Below are positions 46,641 through 58,772 of a stretch of DNA of 64,000 nt, piece after piece (positions within the stretch are counted from its first letter, which is position 1; each line of letters opens with the position of its first letter). Source of the stretch: Ceratotherium simum simum (Eukaryota; Chordata; Mammalia; Perissodactyla; Rhinocerotidae); NCBI RefSeq assembly GCF_000283155.1, contig NW_004454177.1:1920128-1984127 (forward strand), written 5' to 3'. The notes beneath the pieces were generated by a model, which saw only the letters and a list, made by a program, of their open reading frames with translations, ran no database searches and was not told where the DNA came from. The position numbers were made by a program, and so were the translations under genes.

Positions 46641-47211
46641 GTAGGCTTTTTGCTAAACTTTCTGGATCTCCCTATGAATTTGCACATGGCAGTAGCACTT
46701 GATTCCTTGGGGACCTCAGACAGGAGTGGGAAAAGATGTAGTCCCTCTGTAGGTGTATTTTCTGGGTATGAACGGTGGTGAGCATGTGGTCAGGCCTTCT
46801 TTAGTTGGCTAGCTGGATCATATCTGTCAGCTCTACTTCCCCCCTCTCTCTGGCTTACTCTGAAACATCATCCGCATCTCCACCTCCACCCAGCCTAGGC
46901 AGCGATGACACCAATGTTTCTAGACTTTTCAGCCATACCTCTCAGCTGAGCTACCTCTAGAAGTGAGCTCCCATTCCCATACCCCCTGACTCCCCCAGTG
47001 AATCCTGTAAGTGTGATTATCTCCGTGGAACTTTTGGATCAAGAAATATTGTTAGTTTTTCTGTGTCCAGCTCTGGTTATCGTAATTATTTTTTATGTGT
47101 TTGCTTTCATAAAGCCCTTTCACTTATTGAAGCACTGACACATACTTTTCTTCATTTGGACAAAGCAACAGAGGGAGTTTAATAATAATGTTGGCAGTGT
47201 GAAATGAATGA
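46641..47211. other. unassigned interval
   Basis: No recognised repeat or gene. Confidence 0.4.
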
Positions 47212-47276
47212 TCGATAATATTGCTGAGTGTCTGGTACCAGAATCAATACTTTATATATTATTCCATTTAATTCCT
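47212..47276 (-). repeat. MIR SINE (host), left part
   Basis: 'tgctgagtgtctggtaccag' and 'ttattccatttaattcct' are the antisense start of a MIR, broken by a sense MIR and resumed at 47519. Confidence 0.6.
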
Positions 47277-47508
47277 AAGTGGTGACTAACAGCACTCTAG
47301 AGTTTGGGCTGATGGGATTTGAATCCTTACCAGCTGCATGTCTCTGGATAACTTACTTCAACCTCTAGGCCTGCTTTCCTGTAAGACAGAGGGGCATTTA
47401 AGAGCAAATATTGCATAGAGTTGTAGTGAGTAGGAAAGAAGATAAGGCGTGTCAAGTACCGAGCACAGTGTTTGGCACATAGTTTACAAATGCAGTAAAC
47501 ATTTTTAT
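47277..47508 (+). repeat. MIR SINE inserted in another MIR
   Basis: Sense MIR: 'gatttgaatccttaccagct', 'gtctctggataacttacttc', 'gttgtagtgagtaggaaaga' and 'tttggcacatagtttacaaa'. Flanks 'tttaattcct' (47267-47276) and 'tttgaatcct' (47509-47518) look like a decayed 10-base target duplication. Confidence 0.7.
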
Positions 47509-47518
47509 TTTGAATCCT

Positions 47519-47615
47519 CACCATAAACCTGTTATGAACTATATTCAACAGATGAGTAAAGAGAGGCTTGAAGTCTAGATTCAGGGTCCATGTGGCTAAC
47601 CATGGTGCACCCCAC
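47519..47615 (-). repeat. MIR SINE (host), right part
   Basis: 'caccataaacctgttatgaa', 'cagatgagtaaagagaggct' and 'gtggctaaccatggtgca' continue the antisense MIR. Confidence 0.55.
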
Positions 47616-49675
47616 CTCTTGGATATTGGCAGACATACATTCTTATCAGATTGGACTGAAGAGCGTCAATTGGTCTTGAAAAGTAATGAAAGCTTCCAGC
47701 ATGTTATTTGATAATTTGAATTCTCTTTCTCCCAGGTGGTATGTGCCAGGCCCTCTGATCTGTCTCCCTCATCCCTACCCCCTACCAGACTATAGGAATA
47801 AACTTCTCAGTTTGCAAAGGCAGTGCAGTTCCCTGCTATGGTTGAGCAGTCACATCCCAACCGTTGACCTTCCCACCAGCTGTCACACCCTCTATCTGCT
47901 GCCAAGTGGCCCTAGAAGAATCTTCCAAGTGATTTCCTGCCCCTGGAAACATCAAAGCTGTCCCTCTCCCTCTCCCCATTCTTCCTACTGAATGCGCCAC
48001 TGGTTGGTATAAATGGAGGCAAGTGCTCATAGCCTCGATGACTTGGGGGGAATTCTGGTCCACGGGAGGCGGGGCTCGATGACCAGGGCAGGGAGATGAA
48101 GTCCCACACAATGTCCAGGGATGTGGGAAGACCCTCAGACCCTGAAAACACCCCTGAAAAGGCCAGCAGGTTAGATGTGTAATCATACATCCAACACCCT
48201 GCATGGGTTTCAAAGGGGAAGCCTACAGCCTCGAGTTGTTATTTCTATATTGTATAATAATCAGGCCACTGTTTTGAGATCATGTCAAAGATAACAAAGC
48301 ATCAGAAGCCTCTTCTGTTGCTGAAGAACCAATCAACCTAAACTAATACTTTAATGACCACTTTTCCCAACGAGAAAACAAATTCAGGCAAAAAAAAAAA
48401 AAAAAGAAAAAAAATGAAGCAGGGCGCTAAGAGGAACCTTGTCTGGTCAATGAAAAGAAGAAAGAGACGTCTGGAGCCATGGCAATGGTGTAGGGATTAC
48501 TTTGATCTGGAAAATAGGTTTCTTCTTTTTTTTTTCTTTCCTCCAGTGCTTTTTCTCAGGCAGCCAAGAGATGCTATTGAGCTTGATGAGGGAGGCCCTT
48601 TCAGAAAGAAGGGGCACCTCAGAGTAGACTTGAATGACTGCTTTCATGGACGGCTACTTTAATAGTCTCATGTTTGAAAAATATGCAATTAAAGGAAATA
48701 CTATTACAAATAGCCCCTATTTGTTGCTTGAAAAATACTATCGATTAACTGAAAAACGAGAAAGAGGTGTGCAAGATTATTCTGCTAAGTGTGAACGGCA
48801 GATTGTAGGAGGGAAACACAGGCACACACAGACACATGACCTACATACGACACCCAAGGAGATGGAGAGAGGACACTCATAACACATCATGAGCTCTTTA
48901 TTCCTTTACATAGAAAAAATGACTTTCAGAGAAAGTCTTGCCCACCAGAGTTTTAATCACTTTCTTTGCGTCAGTACTGTTAATAAACATGAAAGTGTTA
49001 TTGGTTAAGGATTCAATTTCTCGTAAGCTTAGTCTGCAGCAGTTGGGGGGTCTTCATGCGTGAGAACGATGTTTTTTAATGAATGCTCTTTGGGCATTTT
49101 AAATGAAACAATAGCGACCCTGGGAGTCTGATCTTTCATTTTCCACTGATATTTGCCTTTACCTTGCAGCCCCCTGCCAAGTCCCTTTCCATCCCGCCAC
49201 CTGCCCGCTCATGACATCCTCTCTCCTCTCAGATCAAGGCCTGTGTTAATTGGCAGATATTCAGCAAACAAGTAGACGTGTGTCTTTAGTGGAGGATAAA
49301 GGAAGACTTTGTCCTTCCCCAAATAGATGGAAACATCTCTGGCTATTCTTTTAAGAGATTTCCAAAATCTTTGTCCAGGTAACCTGCCTCGTTGTCATGG
49401 CAACAGCAAGATGGTTCCTGTCTCTTTCTTCTTTGCCTTCACGGATTTATTTAACACTTTTATAACTGATATATAAGTGCCATCTAAAAGTGGATGTTCT
49501 ACTCTTCTGCATACTGGTAGAAAATAAGAAGAATGAAAGTGTAATTACCATTTTTAGGTATTTGCTTTATTTTGGTTCTCCCTGGAAAAGTTGACCAGAG
49601 ATTTGTTAGTCCCTAAATTGTGTACAAATCAACCCCAGATGCAGATGAAATTAGGTTGTCCGTTTTCTTTTTTAA
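47616..49675. other. unassigned interval
   Basis: No recognised transposon; an A-rich run at 48390-48414. Frames up to 125 codons (minus strand, 47836-48213) resemble nothing known. Confidence 0.4.
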
Positions 49676-49679
49676 GCTA

Positions 49680-49885
49680 AAATTTGGTAAGCATTTATGA
49701 CGAGTTAGGCACTGTACTAAGCCTTTTATCTATATTTAATCCTGAAAATGAATTCACTTATAAGGCCTATTATTGTGCCCATTTACAGATGAGAACCTGA
49801 AAGGTTGAGTAATTAGCCTAATGTCACAGAGGTCACAGGAGTAGAGCCAGGAGGCAAATCCTGACTCCAGGGACCAAGCGTGGCT
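49680..49885 (-). repeat. MIR SINE
   Basis: 'gttaggcactgtactaagcc', 'ttattgtgcccatttacaga' and 'ctaatgtcacagaggtcaca' in antisense MIR order. Confidence 0.83.
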
Positions 49886-50559
49886 GAGTCACAGGCGTTG
49901 GAGACAGTCTCCTTAGGGGAGCTGACAGCTATTCTAGCACGCATGAAAACAGAATTGAGAACTCAGGCCTTTTCAGCATGAAAGCTTTATATCAGACCTG
50001 AGTAAGTGTGTCTTAATGGAAAGGAATATTTGACACTGAAACAGGATGCTAAGGGAGTTGGGGAATTTTCTTAGGAGAAATTCTTTCTCAGGAAAAATCC
50101 TTTCAGAAAGCAGAGGGATGAACTAGAATAGCTCTTGGGATCTTTCAGGATTCTCTGATTCCATGGGGTCGAGGCAGGCTGGCATTAAAGGGAGAGCAGA
50201 GATATCCTTGCTGACACACAGCAGGAAGGACTCCCCGGTCACTGGGGCAGGCGACGGGGGGACACAGTAAAACACGGTCCCTGGGAACTCCAGCACACTG
50301 AAGACTCGGGCAGCGGAACCACAAAGCTCCCTTCAGGGACAGGTTGGCTGCCCCAGGGCCCAGTCACTGTCCTAGAGTCTAACTGGGAAATGGCTAAATG
50401 TCTGTCTTAGAGGAACGAGAGACTCTCCTGGAACTGTTAGAGGCCTATCCTTCAGTTTCTCCACACTTTGTGCTCGAACTCCTCACTGCCTTTGTGTATG
50501 CGTGGCCTTCTACCTGGGCCTTCTTTCTCTCCCTCTTCAGTGACTAATCCACTTGAGAG

Positions 50560-50812
50560 GAAGGATAGAATACTGGTTAAAGGTGTGGTCTCTGGGTGTC
50601 AGTCTACCTGGGTTTGAGTCTTCTACCATTGCTAGTAACCTTGGACAAACGGTTCAACTTCAGCCCCAGTTTTCATATGAGTAAAATGGACTAAATACAG
50701 CTTCTGCTTTGTGGAGTTATTGAGAAGATTAAGTGAGGTGACACATTTCAAGTGCCTGGAAGAGAGAACAAGTTCACTAAGAATTGATTGTTATTACTAT
50801 TACACAATTCTT
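50560..50812 (+). repeat. MIR SINE, near full length
   Basis: Head 'aatactggttaaaggtgtgg', 'ctacctgggtttgagtcttc', core 'agtaaccttggacaaacggt' and tail 'caagtgcctggaagagagaa'. Confidence 0.88.
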
Positions 50813-51515
50813 AGAATTTCAACCTAACTACTAAACTCACCAAATAACCTTCTGGTAGCCCCATAGATCGGGGTAGCAGCTGCTCCTTTGTGCTTCTGTG
50901 GTACCTGCACTTCTCTTAGCCCAACGTGATCGCCTGTTTGTCTGTCTTTCCAGTAAACTGGACAGGTTAGTGAAGGAAAGGACACTGTCTTGCTCCCCAG
51001 CGCACAGCATATTGTTTGTGCGTGATCTTTGCCATGGAATAGCATCGGGAATGGGAAAGCCAGCCTGCACTTGAGTAGGGCAAATAAAAGTTTTATTAAT
51101 GTATCCCAGTAATTATTTAAGCAGTTTTCTGTTAACCTAGTACAGTCTTGAGCACTGGTGGACAGAGAGAGAAGACGCATAGTATATATTCTGTGCCTTC
51201 ACAGAAGAGCCCACGAGAAGGACACGTTTAAGACGTGACTGACCAATGAATGCAACAATAGAGAGCACTCAGTATGCAATGGGATTTTGTTAGAGAGACA
51301 CATGCAAAAGGCAAGGCTTCTGGTGAGCCTGACAGGATGCAAAGGATTCAGTAAAGCAGAGGGACTAACTCAGGAAGGGGGAAGAACAGGAGTGCAAGTG
51401 CAGAGCTGGAGACAACCATTGAGTGGATGTGGAATGGTGGAAAGTGCGGAGGCTAGACTGGAAGATGTGGGTTTGTGAATTCACAGCTCTGTAGGAGATA
51501 ATCTGCACAGTGGTT

Positions 51516-51579
51516 AAGAGCGTGAGTTTTTTTTTTGTTTGTTTGTTTATTGCAGTAACATTGGAAGGGCATGAGTTTT
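51516..51579. repeat. target-site duplications of the L1 micro-insertion
   Basis: aagagcgtgagtttt at 51516-51530 and aagggcatgagtttt at 51565-51579 (13 of 15 identical). Confidence 0.85.
51531..51564 (-). mobile_element. 34-base L1 3' stub
   Basis: Only a T-rich tail and 'tttattgcagtaacattgg' remain: the last 19 or so bases of the same L1 family as at 10869-11015. Target duplications show it arrived by retrotransposition, not by later deletion of a longer copy. Confidence 0.85.
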
Positions 51580-51994
51580 ATAGTCAGAATTGCCAGGGTT
51601 TGAATGCCGGCTCAGTTGCACACTGGGGCAGTGACCATGGGCAAAAATACTTAACTTACTAAGCTTCAGTCATCTTTCCTGTAAAATGGGAGTAAGAGCA
51701 TCTCCCTAAGGTTCCTGTGAGGATTAAACGAGATGATGTGTGAATGAGTTGAAGCCTGGCATATAGTGTGTGGTCAGCTATTATTTGCTTGGTTACCAAA
51801 CATGTCTCTCTGAATGTTTTATTTTGTATTTTCCTGACTCTGGAGGTTGATGAGACATGTTTCATCTCCAGGTCCACTAGGGAGAGTTTTACCTATTCTC
51901 CTTTTTTAAATTATCCCCATTTTATGATCAATTGATCATGCATTCAACTACATGAATTGCAATTACAATTTGCAAAAGGACTATTGAATTTCAG

Positions 51995-52125
51995 AAATCC
52001 GATAATCTTGTGGGGTAGGCTGGGAAGTACAGTTATTCCTATTTTCTAGCTGAGACAACTGAGGCGTGGAAAGGTTGGAGGATTTTTGCAGGGTTCAGCA
52101 GTTAGTGAGTGGGGGCACCATTAAT
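51995..52125 (-). repeat. MIR SINE, partial
   Basis: 'gtggggtaggctgggaagta', 'ttattcctattttctagctg' and 'gacaactgaggcgtggaaag' give an antisense MIR core. Confidence 0.7.
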
Positions 52126-54544
52126 ATACTCAGGACTTCTGATACCAGTGTAATCCCCTTCCCTCGTCCCCTGCCGGATGGGTGTGTTTATTTCTGATGA
52201 CTGGCTTTGATGAAGCCAAAGTCCTCTTCCTTGATCTCTGCCTAATCCTTTTAGAATTTGTATCACATCATAATTTGAAAACTTGCTAAAGTAAGAATGT
52301 AAAACGGCATTTCAAAGATAGTGATTTTGCATTCATATTTCTAAAGGACAATTGAAAGCAGAACATAAATAAAGAAATCAATTTATTAGATATCAACCTC
52401 AAAAGTACCAAAAATCTCTTGGACAAGGTAGATGGAGCCACAAGGGACCTAGTGCTCATTGCCTCTAGATAGACTGTAGGCATCATATATGTCAGGTGTG
52501 TTGTGGTTCATCGCCAAGATTTTGTTTGTTTTCAGCTCGTGGAGTTGATGCTATCACATATTGGATTTTTAGTTTGGAATATTGGGCTCCATTAAGTGAT
52601 GCTGGCAGAGGCCTTGTCACCCTTGCCTCATTTAGCAGGGCATCTCCTGGCAGCCGGAAGGGAACCTTTTTAGGAGAGCGTTGGGCAGCTGCTGGTAGGG
52701 TAAATCCCTTCTCAGGTACCACAAGAGCAATTGAACGCTTCTTCCAACCTGCAAACTGAGTAGATCCTGTGTTTGAAATTATTTCTTTGGAGCCTGCTGG
52801 AGATTTTTTTAGCCTCATTTCTGAAATTCGTGTGGCGATAGACTGCTTGCATTTTGTGTTGAAGCAAATACAATAAAAGATCTGAAGCACAAGCATGCTT
52901 AGCTTCTGAAAGTCTCTGGGATATAAACATGTGCAACAATTGTGCCTCTCATGGTTCTTGCTTTATCTGGGACCAAGGCATTTGATAATTTGATACACTG
53001 GTGGTTTTACTGAGGCACTTTTTAAAAAAAAATTCGAGAACCATCAGTCATTATTCAGAGGCAAATTTCAGAAATGAAATTGACAATCTAGTTAGAACAT
53101 TACTGCTTATACTGCAGGACAGAGCCACCTGTCTCAAACTGCAAATTTGGAAATTTATTTTTCATTTTGTTTTGGAAAAAAGGCTGGTATTTCTTGGATA
53201 TATCTTCAAAACACATGGTACAAGGTGATGGAATGATAGACTGTTAAAGCTGGAAAGGACTGCCAAATAATAGCATTGAGGTCTTGATTGTTTCCTACTG
53301 AAGAATACACGCATACGGAATCATAGTTCCAATTGACAAAGCATGCTGCTGTTATTACAGGATTTAAGAGATTTCACATACACTGTGGCTGTAAAAGCTA
53401 TGCAATTTGTACTAATTTACAATCTTCTTTGGGGATTTCATTCAATGATAAGCTTTCATTTTGTGTATGTAGTTCACTTTGCATGTGAAGACTTTGATTA
53501 GAACATATGTGTACACGCTTGGCTACATGTCCAGAAGAACCTTATCTAATATTGATGCCGAGTCACCAGTGCCACTCCCAGGTCTTGTTGTGTTATGTAT
53601 ATCTAATACAGATACTACATACTTCAGGCATATGGCAAAGTTTGCTACATTAGACTTTTCTGACTTACCTCTTCAAGTTGATAAAATTGTATAACACGTT
53701 TTAAAGGATCTAAGATTGATTTAAAACTTAAACCGAAAAAGGAGGCAGGCAAATGAACAATTCTCTGAAGAACTGAAGTTATAAGCTGTAAGAATGACCT
53801 TTCTGGGTATAAAGGATGGTGGAGAAACTGCATTATTTTATCAGAAGGCGATCCATCCTTCCGTTGGCCGAGCCATATACATGCAGTTGAATGAATTCAA
53901 ATGAGAGCATTAATAGAAGCCACATCTGTTGATGTATAATTGATTATGACGTTGAAAATATTGTCAATGAATGTAACGTATTCCGGGCTATTTAGCTTAT
54001 TTTTACCAAAGATTGTTTTTCCATAGGAATGGATGGAGAAACCTTTGTCAATAACCCATATTATTTTGTGAAACTTTTTGAATATGCTCATAGTAGGCAC
54101 TCAAGACATATTTTTGGAACAAACCCCTGGTGGTTTGTCTCAAAATGGTTTAAGACGCTCTTAATTTCATCACAAAATCCTGCTGAAAAGTCACAGTGTT
54201 GAGCTTGTATATTAGTTTTCCATTGTTGCACTTATTCAAACTGGGAAACTTTTATTTAGGGAAGGAGAGCAAAGCATCGTGATGTCCCAGGAAGAAATTA
54301 TTGTTAAAATTAACATCTTTTAGGTTACTTTAGGCACTTAACTACTTGTTTTATTCCGAAGGAGTCCCCCTAGAAAATTCCAACATCTATATATGAATAA
54401 ATATATCAGTGCTAATTAGTCCTAAATTAACTTGAAATTCTTACTTATATCTTACTGAAATCCTCTTAGTGTTTTATAGTTTAAACCTATTTGCCTTTGA
54501 TGTGGACACGCATAGGAGCCATCAATTTTTTTCTGTTTAAGATT
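52126..54544. other. transposon-poor interval
   Basis: No recognised repeat in 2.4 kb. At 52492-52896 a 134-codon frame on the minus strand overlaps an 87-codon frame on the plus strand (52496-52759). Neither matches a known family, and no promoter or full exon structure was seen. Confidence 0.45.
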
Positions 54545-54875
54545 GTTAACTCTACCTTCAAAACACATCGCTAATTCTTTTATTTCTATCTCTACTGCTA
54601 CTGCCCTCGTTCATATCATCACTATTTCTCACCTGGGCTACCATGGGAGAACCAGCTGAGTACTGGACTACTAGGTGGCTTCCTAACGTGTTACCTTGCA
54701 TCTTCTTTTACCACTTCAAGATCCATTCTTCACATTGTAGCCAGAGTTGCATTTTTAGAAGTCATGGCAAATCATGTCACTCTTCTGCTTAAAACTCTCC
54801 AACAGTACTTAGAATAAAATCCAAATTCCTTACTTTGGCCTACAGGGCTCCACAGCATTCATATGTTTGATTATG
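54545..54875 (+). repeat. L2 LINE, ORF2 C-terminal region
   Basis: 'catcatcactatttctcacc', 'cattgtagccagagttgcat' and 'catggcaaatcatgtcactc' follow the L2 ORF2 end ('caccatcatctctcgcctgg', 'acagcagccagagtgatcct', 'agtcagatcatgtcactcc'). Decayed coding sequence. Confidence 0.75.
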
Positions 54876-56378
54876 TGCTAGCATCTCGGATCTGCAATGA
54901 CCTATTTAAGATTGGGAAGATGCTAGAATCTCAGCTATCAGCTGGCTGGGAGAGGGTAGACCAGGGCTAGGAGAATGAACACAGCTGTAGGAATGTAGGC
55001 AAATCACAATATCAAGGGGGATGGCAGATATGAGTCCAATGCAGGCCGGTCTCAGTATTCTTAGGGAGTCAATCTGGGAGGGAGGTATTACAATAGGACT
55101 CCTAGCAGTGACAGTACTCTCCAGGCTAGCGGTTCCAGGCGTGTTAAGGTCAGAGCACTGCGTGGAAGGGTCAAGCCCCACTGTGACACTAACAAATCAC
55201 CTGGGTTCAGAGTAGAACTCCAGGCCAGAAGGGAACTGGTTTACATTATGGAGTCCAGTGGTTGGGGAGCAGGGGGGAGGAAGGAAGGCTTCAGCTTGGT
55301 GGACTGAAGTATACCCAGGGCAGAATGACCCCTGTGTGCCCCATCTGCCGTGGGGTTCCACAGGGCTCACATTCTTTCAGGGCCAGGCAAGGGAAGGCCC
55401 TGTGCTTGATGGTTTTCAATGCCTATAGCTGAGGGGTTGGGTAGGTGGGGGCTTCCAGGATCCGGTGCTTGTTTCGAGCCTCAGATCGTCATCCTCCTTC
55501 CCTCTGAGTGGGGACCCACTTCCTCTTATGTCTCTTTCACTGTGGATTGTGCTGCCGTAGTGTTCAATCAATACTTGAGATTCAGGGAAAAAGGTCCTCG
55601 CTTGAAAAGAGTTTTTGAAACTAAAAGCTTTACCGAACTGCAATTGTCCCTTCCTCCATTCATTGTCATGGTCTTCACAAAGGAACACTTATTTATTTTA
55701 TTTTTGTTTTGTTTTATTTTATTTTTACTTTTTGGCTAAGACTGCAGTGCTTCCCCAGTGTTCAATGTCTGTTGAAGATGTTTGATAAAACTTTGAGGGT
55801 GACAACAGAGTCTATATTTTCCTTTGAGCTCAATATGGTCTTTCCCAAGTTTCTTTAAGCATCTTCTGGTTGGCGTACAGCATCGCCTCTTCACATTTCT
55901 GTTACTTATTTTTAATTTCTTTCATAAGCAACATTAACCTTTTAAAATCCTCAAGTTGCCCTTAGTGTTTGCCTTTCACACCCTTATTAGATCATACCCA
56001 CCCTAGTTTATCTAGTAATTTTTTTCTTGCTGGGATACAGTAATGCTTCCTCTGCATTTTGATTCTGTTTTCTGCTTAAGAAGAAATTAAACTTCACAAA
56101 ACTCTGAGATCACAAAGACTATTCACTTTCAACATCTAATTTCCTTGTGGAGGGAAAGACATGAGTATTTCCTGGGAAGGGGCATCAGATATTCTTCACG
56201 AGACAGATCTTGTCATTATGGAGGCAGGCATTGGAGATGAGCATAGTGGGAGGTGAAAGATGGTGCAGCTCATCTTGGAGAAATGAGAGTTTTATTGTCT
56301 TCAGTCTCTCTCATCTGAAAAATGGAAGTAAAGCAAAGAAGCAAAAGGGAACTAGATGGTTTCAATAGGAACATGGAA
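54876..56378. other. unassigned interval
   Basis: No recognised transposon or gene; a (TTTTA)-like low-complexity stretch at about 55690-55732. Confidence 0.4.
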
Positions 56379-56394
56379 CATAAAGACAATTTTT

Positions 56395-57180
<786 letters not shown>

Positions 57181-57504
57181 TTAGTGAGACATTAGAGTAG
57201 GTTACCAATTGTGAATGTGGGTTTCTTGGAAATCATTGAGAATAACGAGAGACAGTCACCTGCCTAACTGATTTTGGCCGTGTGCTGCCCGCGGGTAGGT
57301 GAATGGGATGAACTGAACATAGGACAAGAAACAGCTAACAGGAGAAGGGAAGCTGTGGGGCATCCTTTTGCAGGTAGATGTGGAGCAGTGGCTGTGCTGA
57401 GCATCTCTGGACCAGGACAAACAGATACTCTTATCCTCCTCGTCTCTCTTGCCCCATATCCAGAATATGAAGACTTGGATGTGTAGATTTATTTAGTTTT
57501 AATT

Positions 57505-57606
57505 AATTTCAAGAGCCCCGTGTGGCCAGGGCCTACCATATTGGAGAGTACAGTGCCCAGTACAGGGAGGTAATCAACAAATGCTTGTTGACTGACAATA
57601 AATGAA
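57505..57606 (+). repeat. L2 LINE, 3' terminus fragment
   Basis: 'acagtgcccagtacagggag' then 'caacaaatgcttgttgactg' resembles the L2 terminus. Confidence 0.5.
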
Positions 57607-57634
57607 AGGCAAATGAAAATAATGAACAATGAGA

Positions 57635-57720
57635 AAATAAGTGAATACCCATCTATTTGCCTCACAAGGTTGCGTTGAGGGTTAAGGGGTTTAGTATACA
57701 CCTGAGAACTTTAACAAACT
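57635..57720 (+). repeat. MIR SINE, 3' fragment
   Basis: 'cacaaggttgcgttgagggt' and 'taaggggtttagtatacacc' correspond to the MIR 'gggttgttgtgaggattaaatgag' block. Confidence 0.45.
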
Positions 57721-58679
57721 TCACAAGCTGCCATTCTAGAGTAAGGTAGCATTTGGAAATGAGACACTGCTTGAAAATTCGCACTTAATTTTATTTAGAT
57801 CATTTGTGGAGGGAAATCTATAAAAAGTGTAGCATATACTTTGTTATCCTCTTAAAACTTAACTTCTCTTGGATTTTGGTTATTTCATGAGTCAAGCCAG
57901 AGAGTAGAAGCAGGTTGAACTTCAAGTATTATTAAGAACGTTACTGGGAATAGCTGTGTGCCTATGTCACTTCTTCTTGCCACATTATCAACTTGTACTT
58001 CTCTTGTCATCGTGCTTAACTTAAAAGCCTCCCGCCCTCCCTTCCCTTCTGGTTTGTTATTTATAATCTAATATGCTCTAAACAACCAAGTAAATAAGCT
58101 GTTAAGAATTACATGCCAGTGACTGCGGGGAAGCCTCTGACTGTTTGTGACCAATACTTACAGGAAGACATGTGTCTCTGTATCCAGTGGACACAGAGGT
58201 CGGGAAGACATTCCCGTGACAGCTAATGCAGAATTCAGATATTGTACACCCTTATTTATTGCTGCGGTAAGGCTTTATCCAGAAGGCAAAGTATTGCCTT
58301 TTATATGGTTGTGATTTTATTATTTTGTTTGTTTATTTCTAGGCACAATCTAAGTTAAGTTCTTCCTAGCTATAGGAATCTTATGCTTTATACAGGTTCC
58401 TTCTTGCAAAAAGATGAAGTGAGGACTAAATTAGATATGAGGCAACTTTAGCTCCATTCTTGGCTTAGACAGAAATTTCTATTTGACTTTGAATGCAGGA
58501 TATACATGCTTCATTCCACCACTTTGTTGTGCAGTTAAGAAATTTTAAATAATTTGGACAATTTTATTTTATTAGTAAGAATTACATCCTATAGGTTTTT
58601 CAGGAAAGGGTCTGATTGATGCAGGAGAAAATACAGACATGGTCAGAATTGGCCACTAGCCTTCAGGCTTTGTGGTGGC
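57721..58679. other. unassigned interval
   Basis: No recognised repeat or gene. Confidence 0.4.
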
Positions 58680-58772
58680 TGGTACAGTATTTGCCCAACA
58701 ACTAGGACAGGGGTGGGCACAGATTAGAGCTCTATAAATAACCACTGAGTGACTAGTGAATGAATGATGGTG
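58680..58772 (+). repeat. L2 LINE, 3' terminus fragment
   Basis: 'gggcacagattagagctcta', 'taaataaccactgagtgact' and 'agtgaatgaatgatgg' suggest a decayed L2 end. Confidence 0.5.

Larger units (their letters stand above)
51495..51800 (+). repeat. MIR SINE carrying an L1 micro-insertion
   Basis: Head 'ctgcacagtggttaagagcg', broken at 51530, then 'attgccagggtttgaatgcc', 'ctgtaaaatgggagtaagag', 'tcctgtgaggattaaacgag' and 'gaagcctggcatatagtgtg'. Confidence 0.9.
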
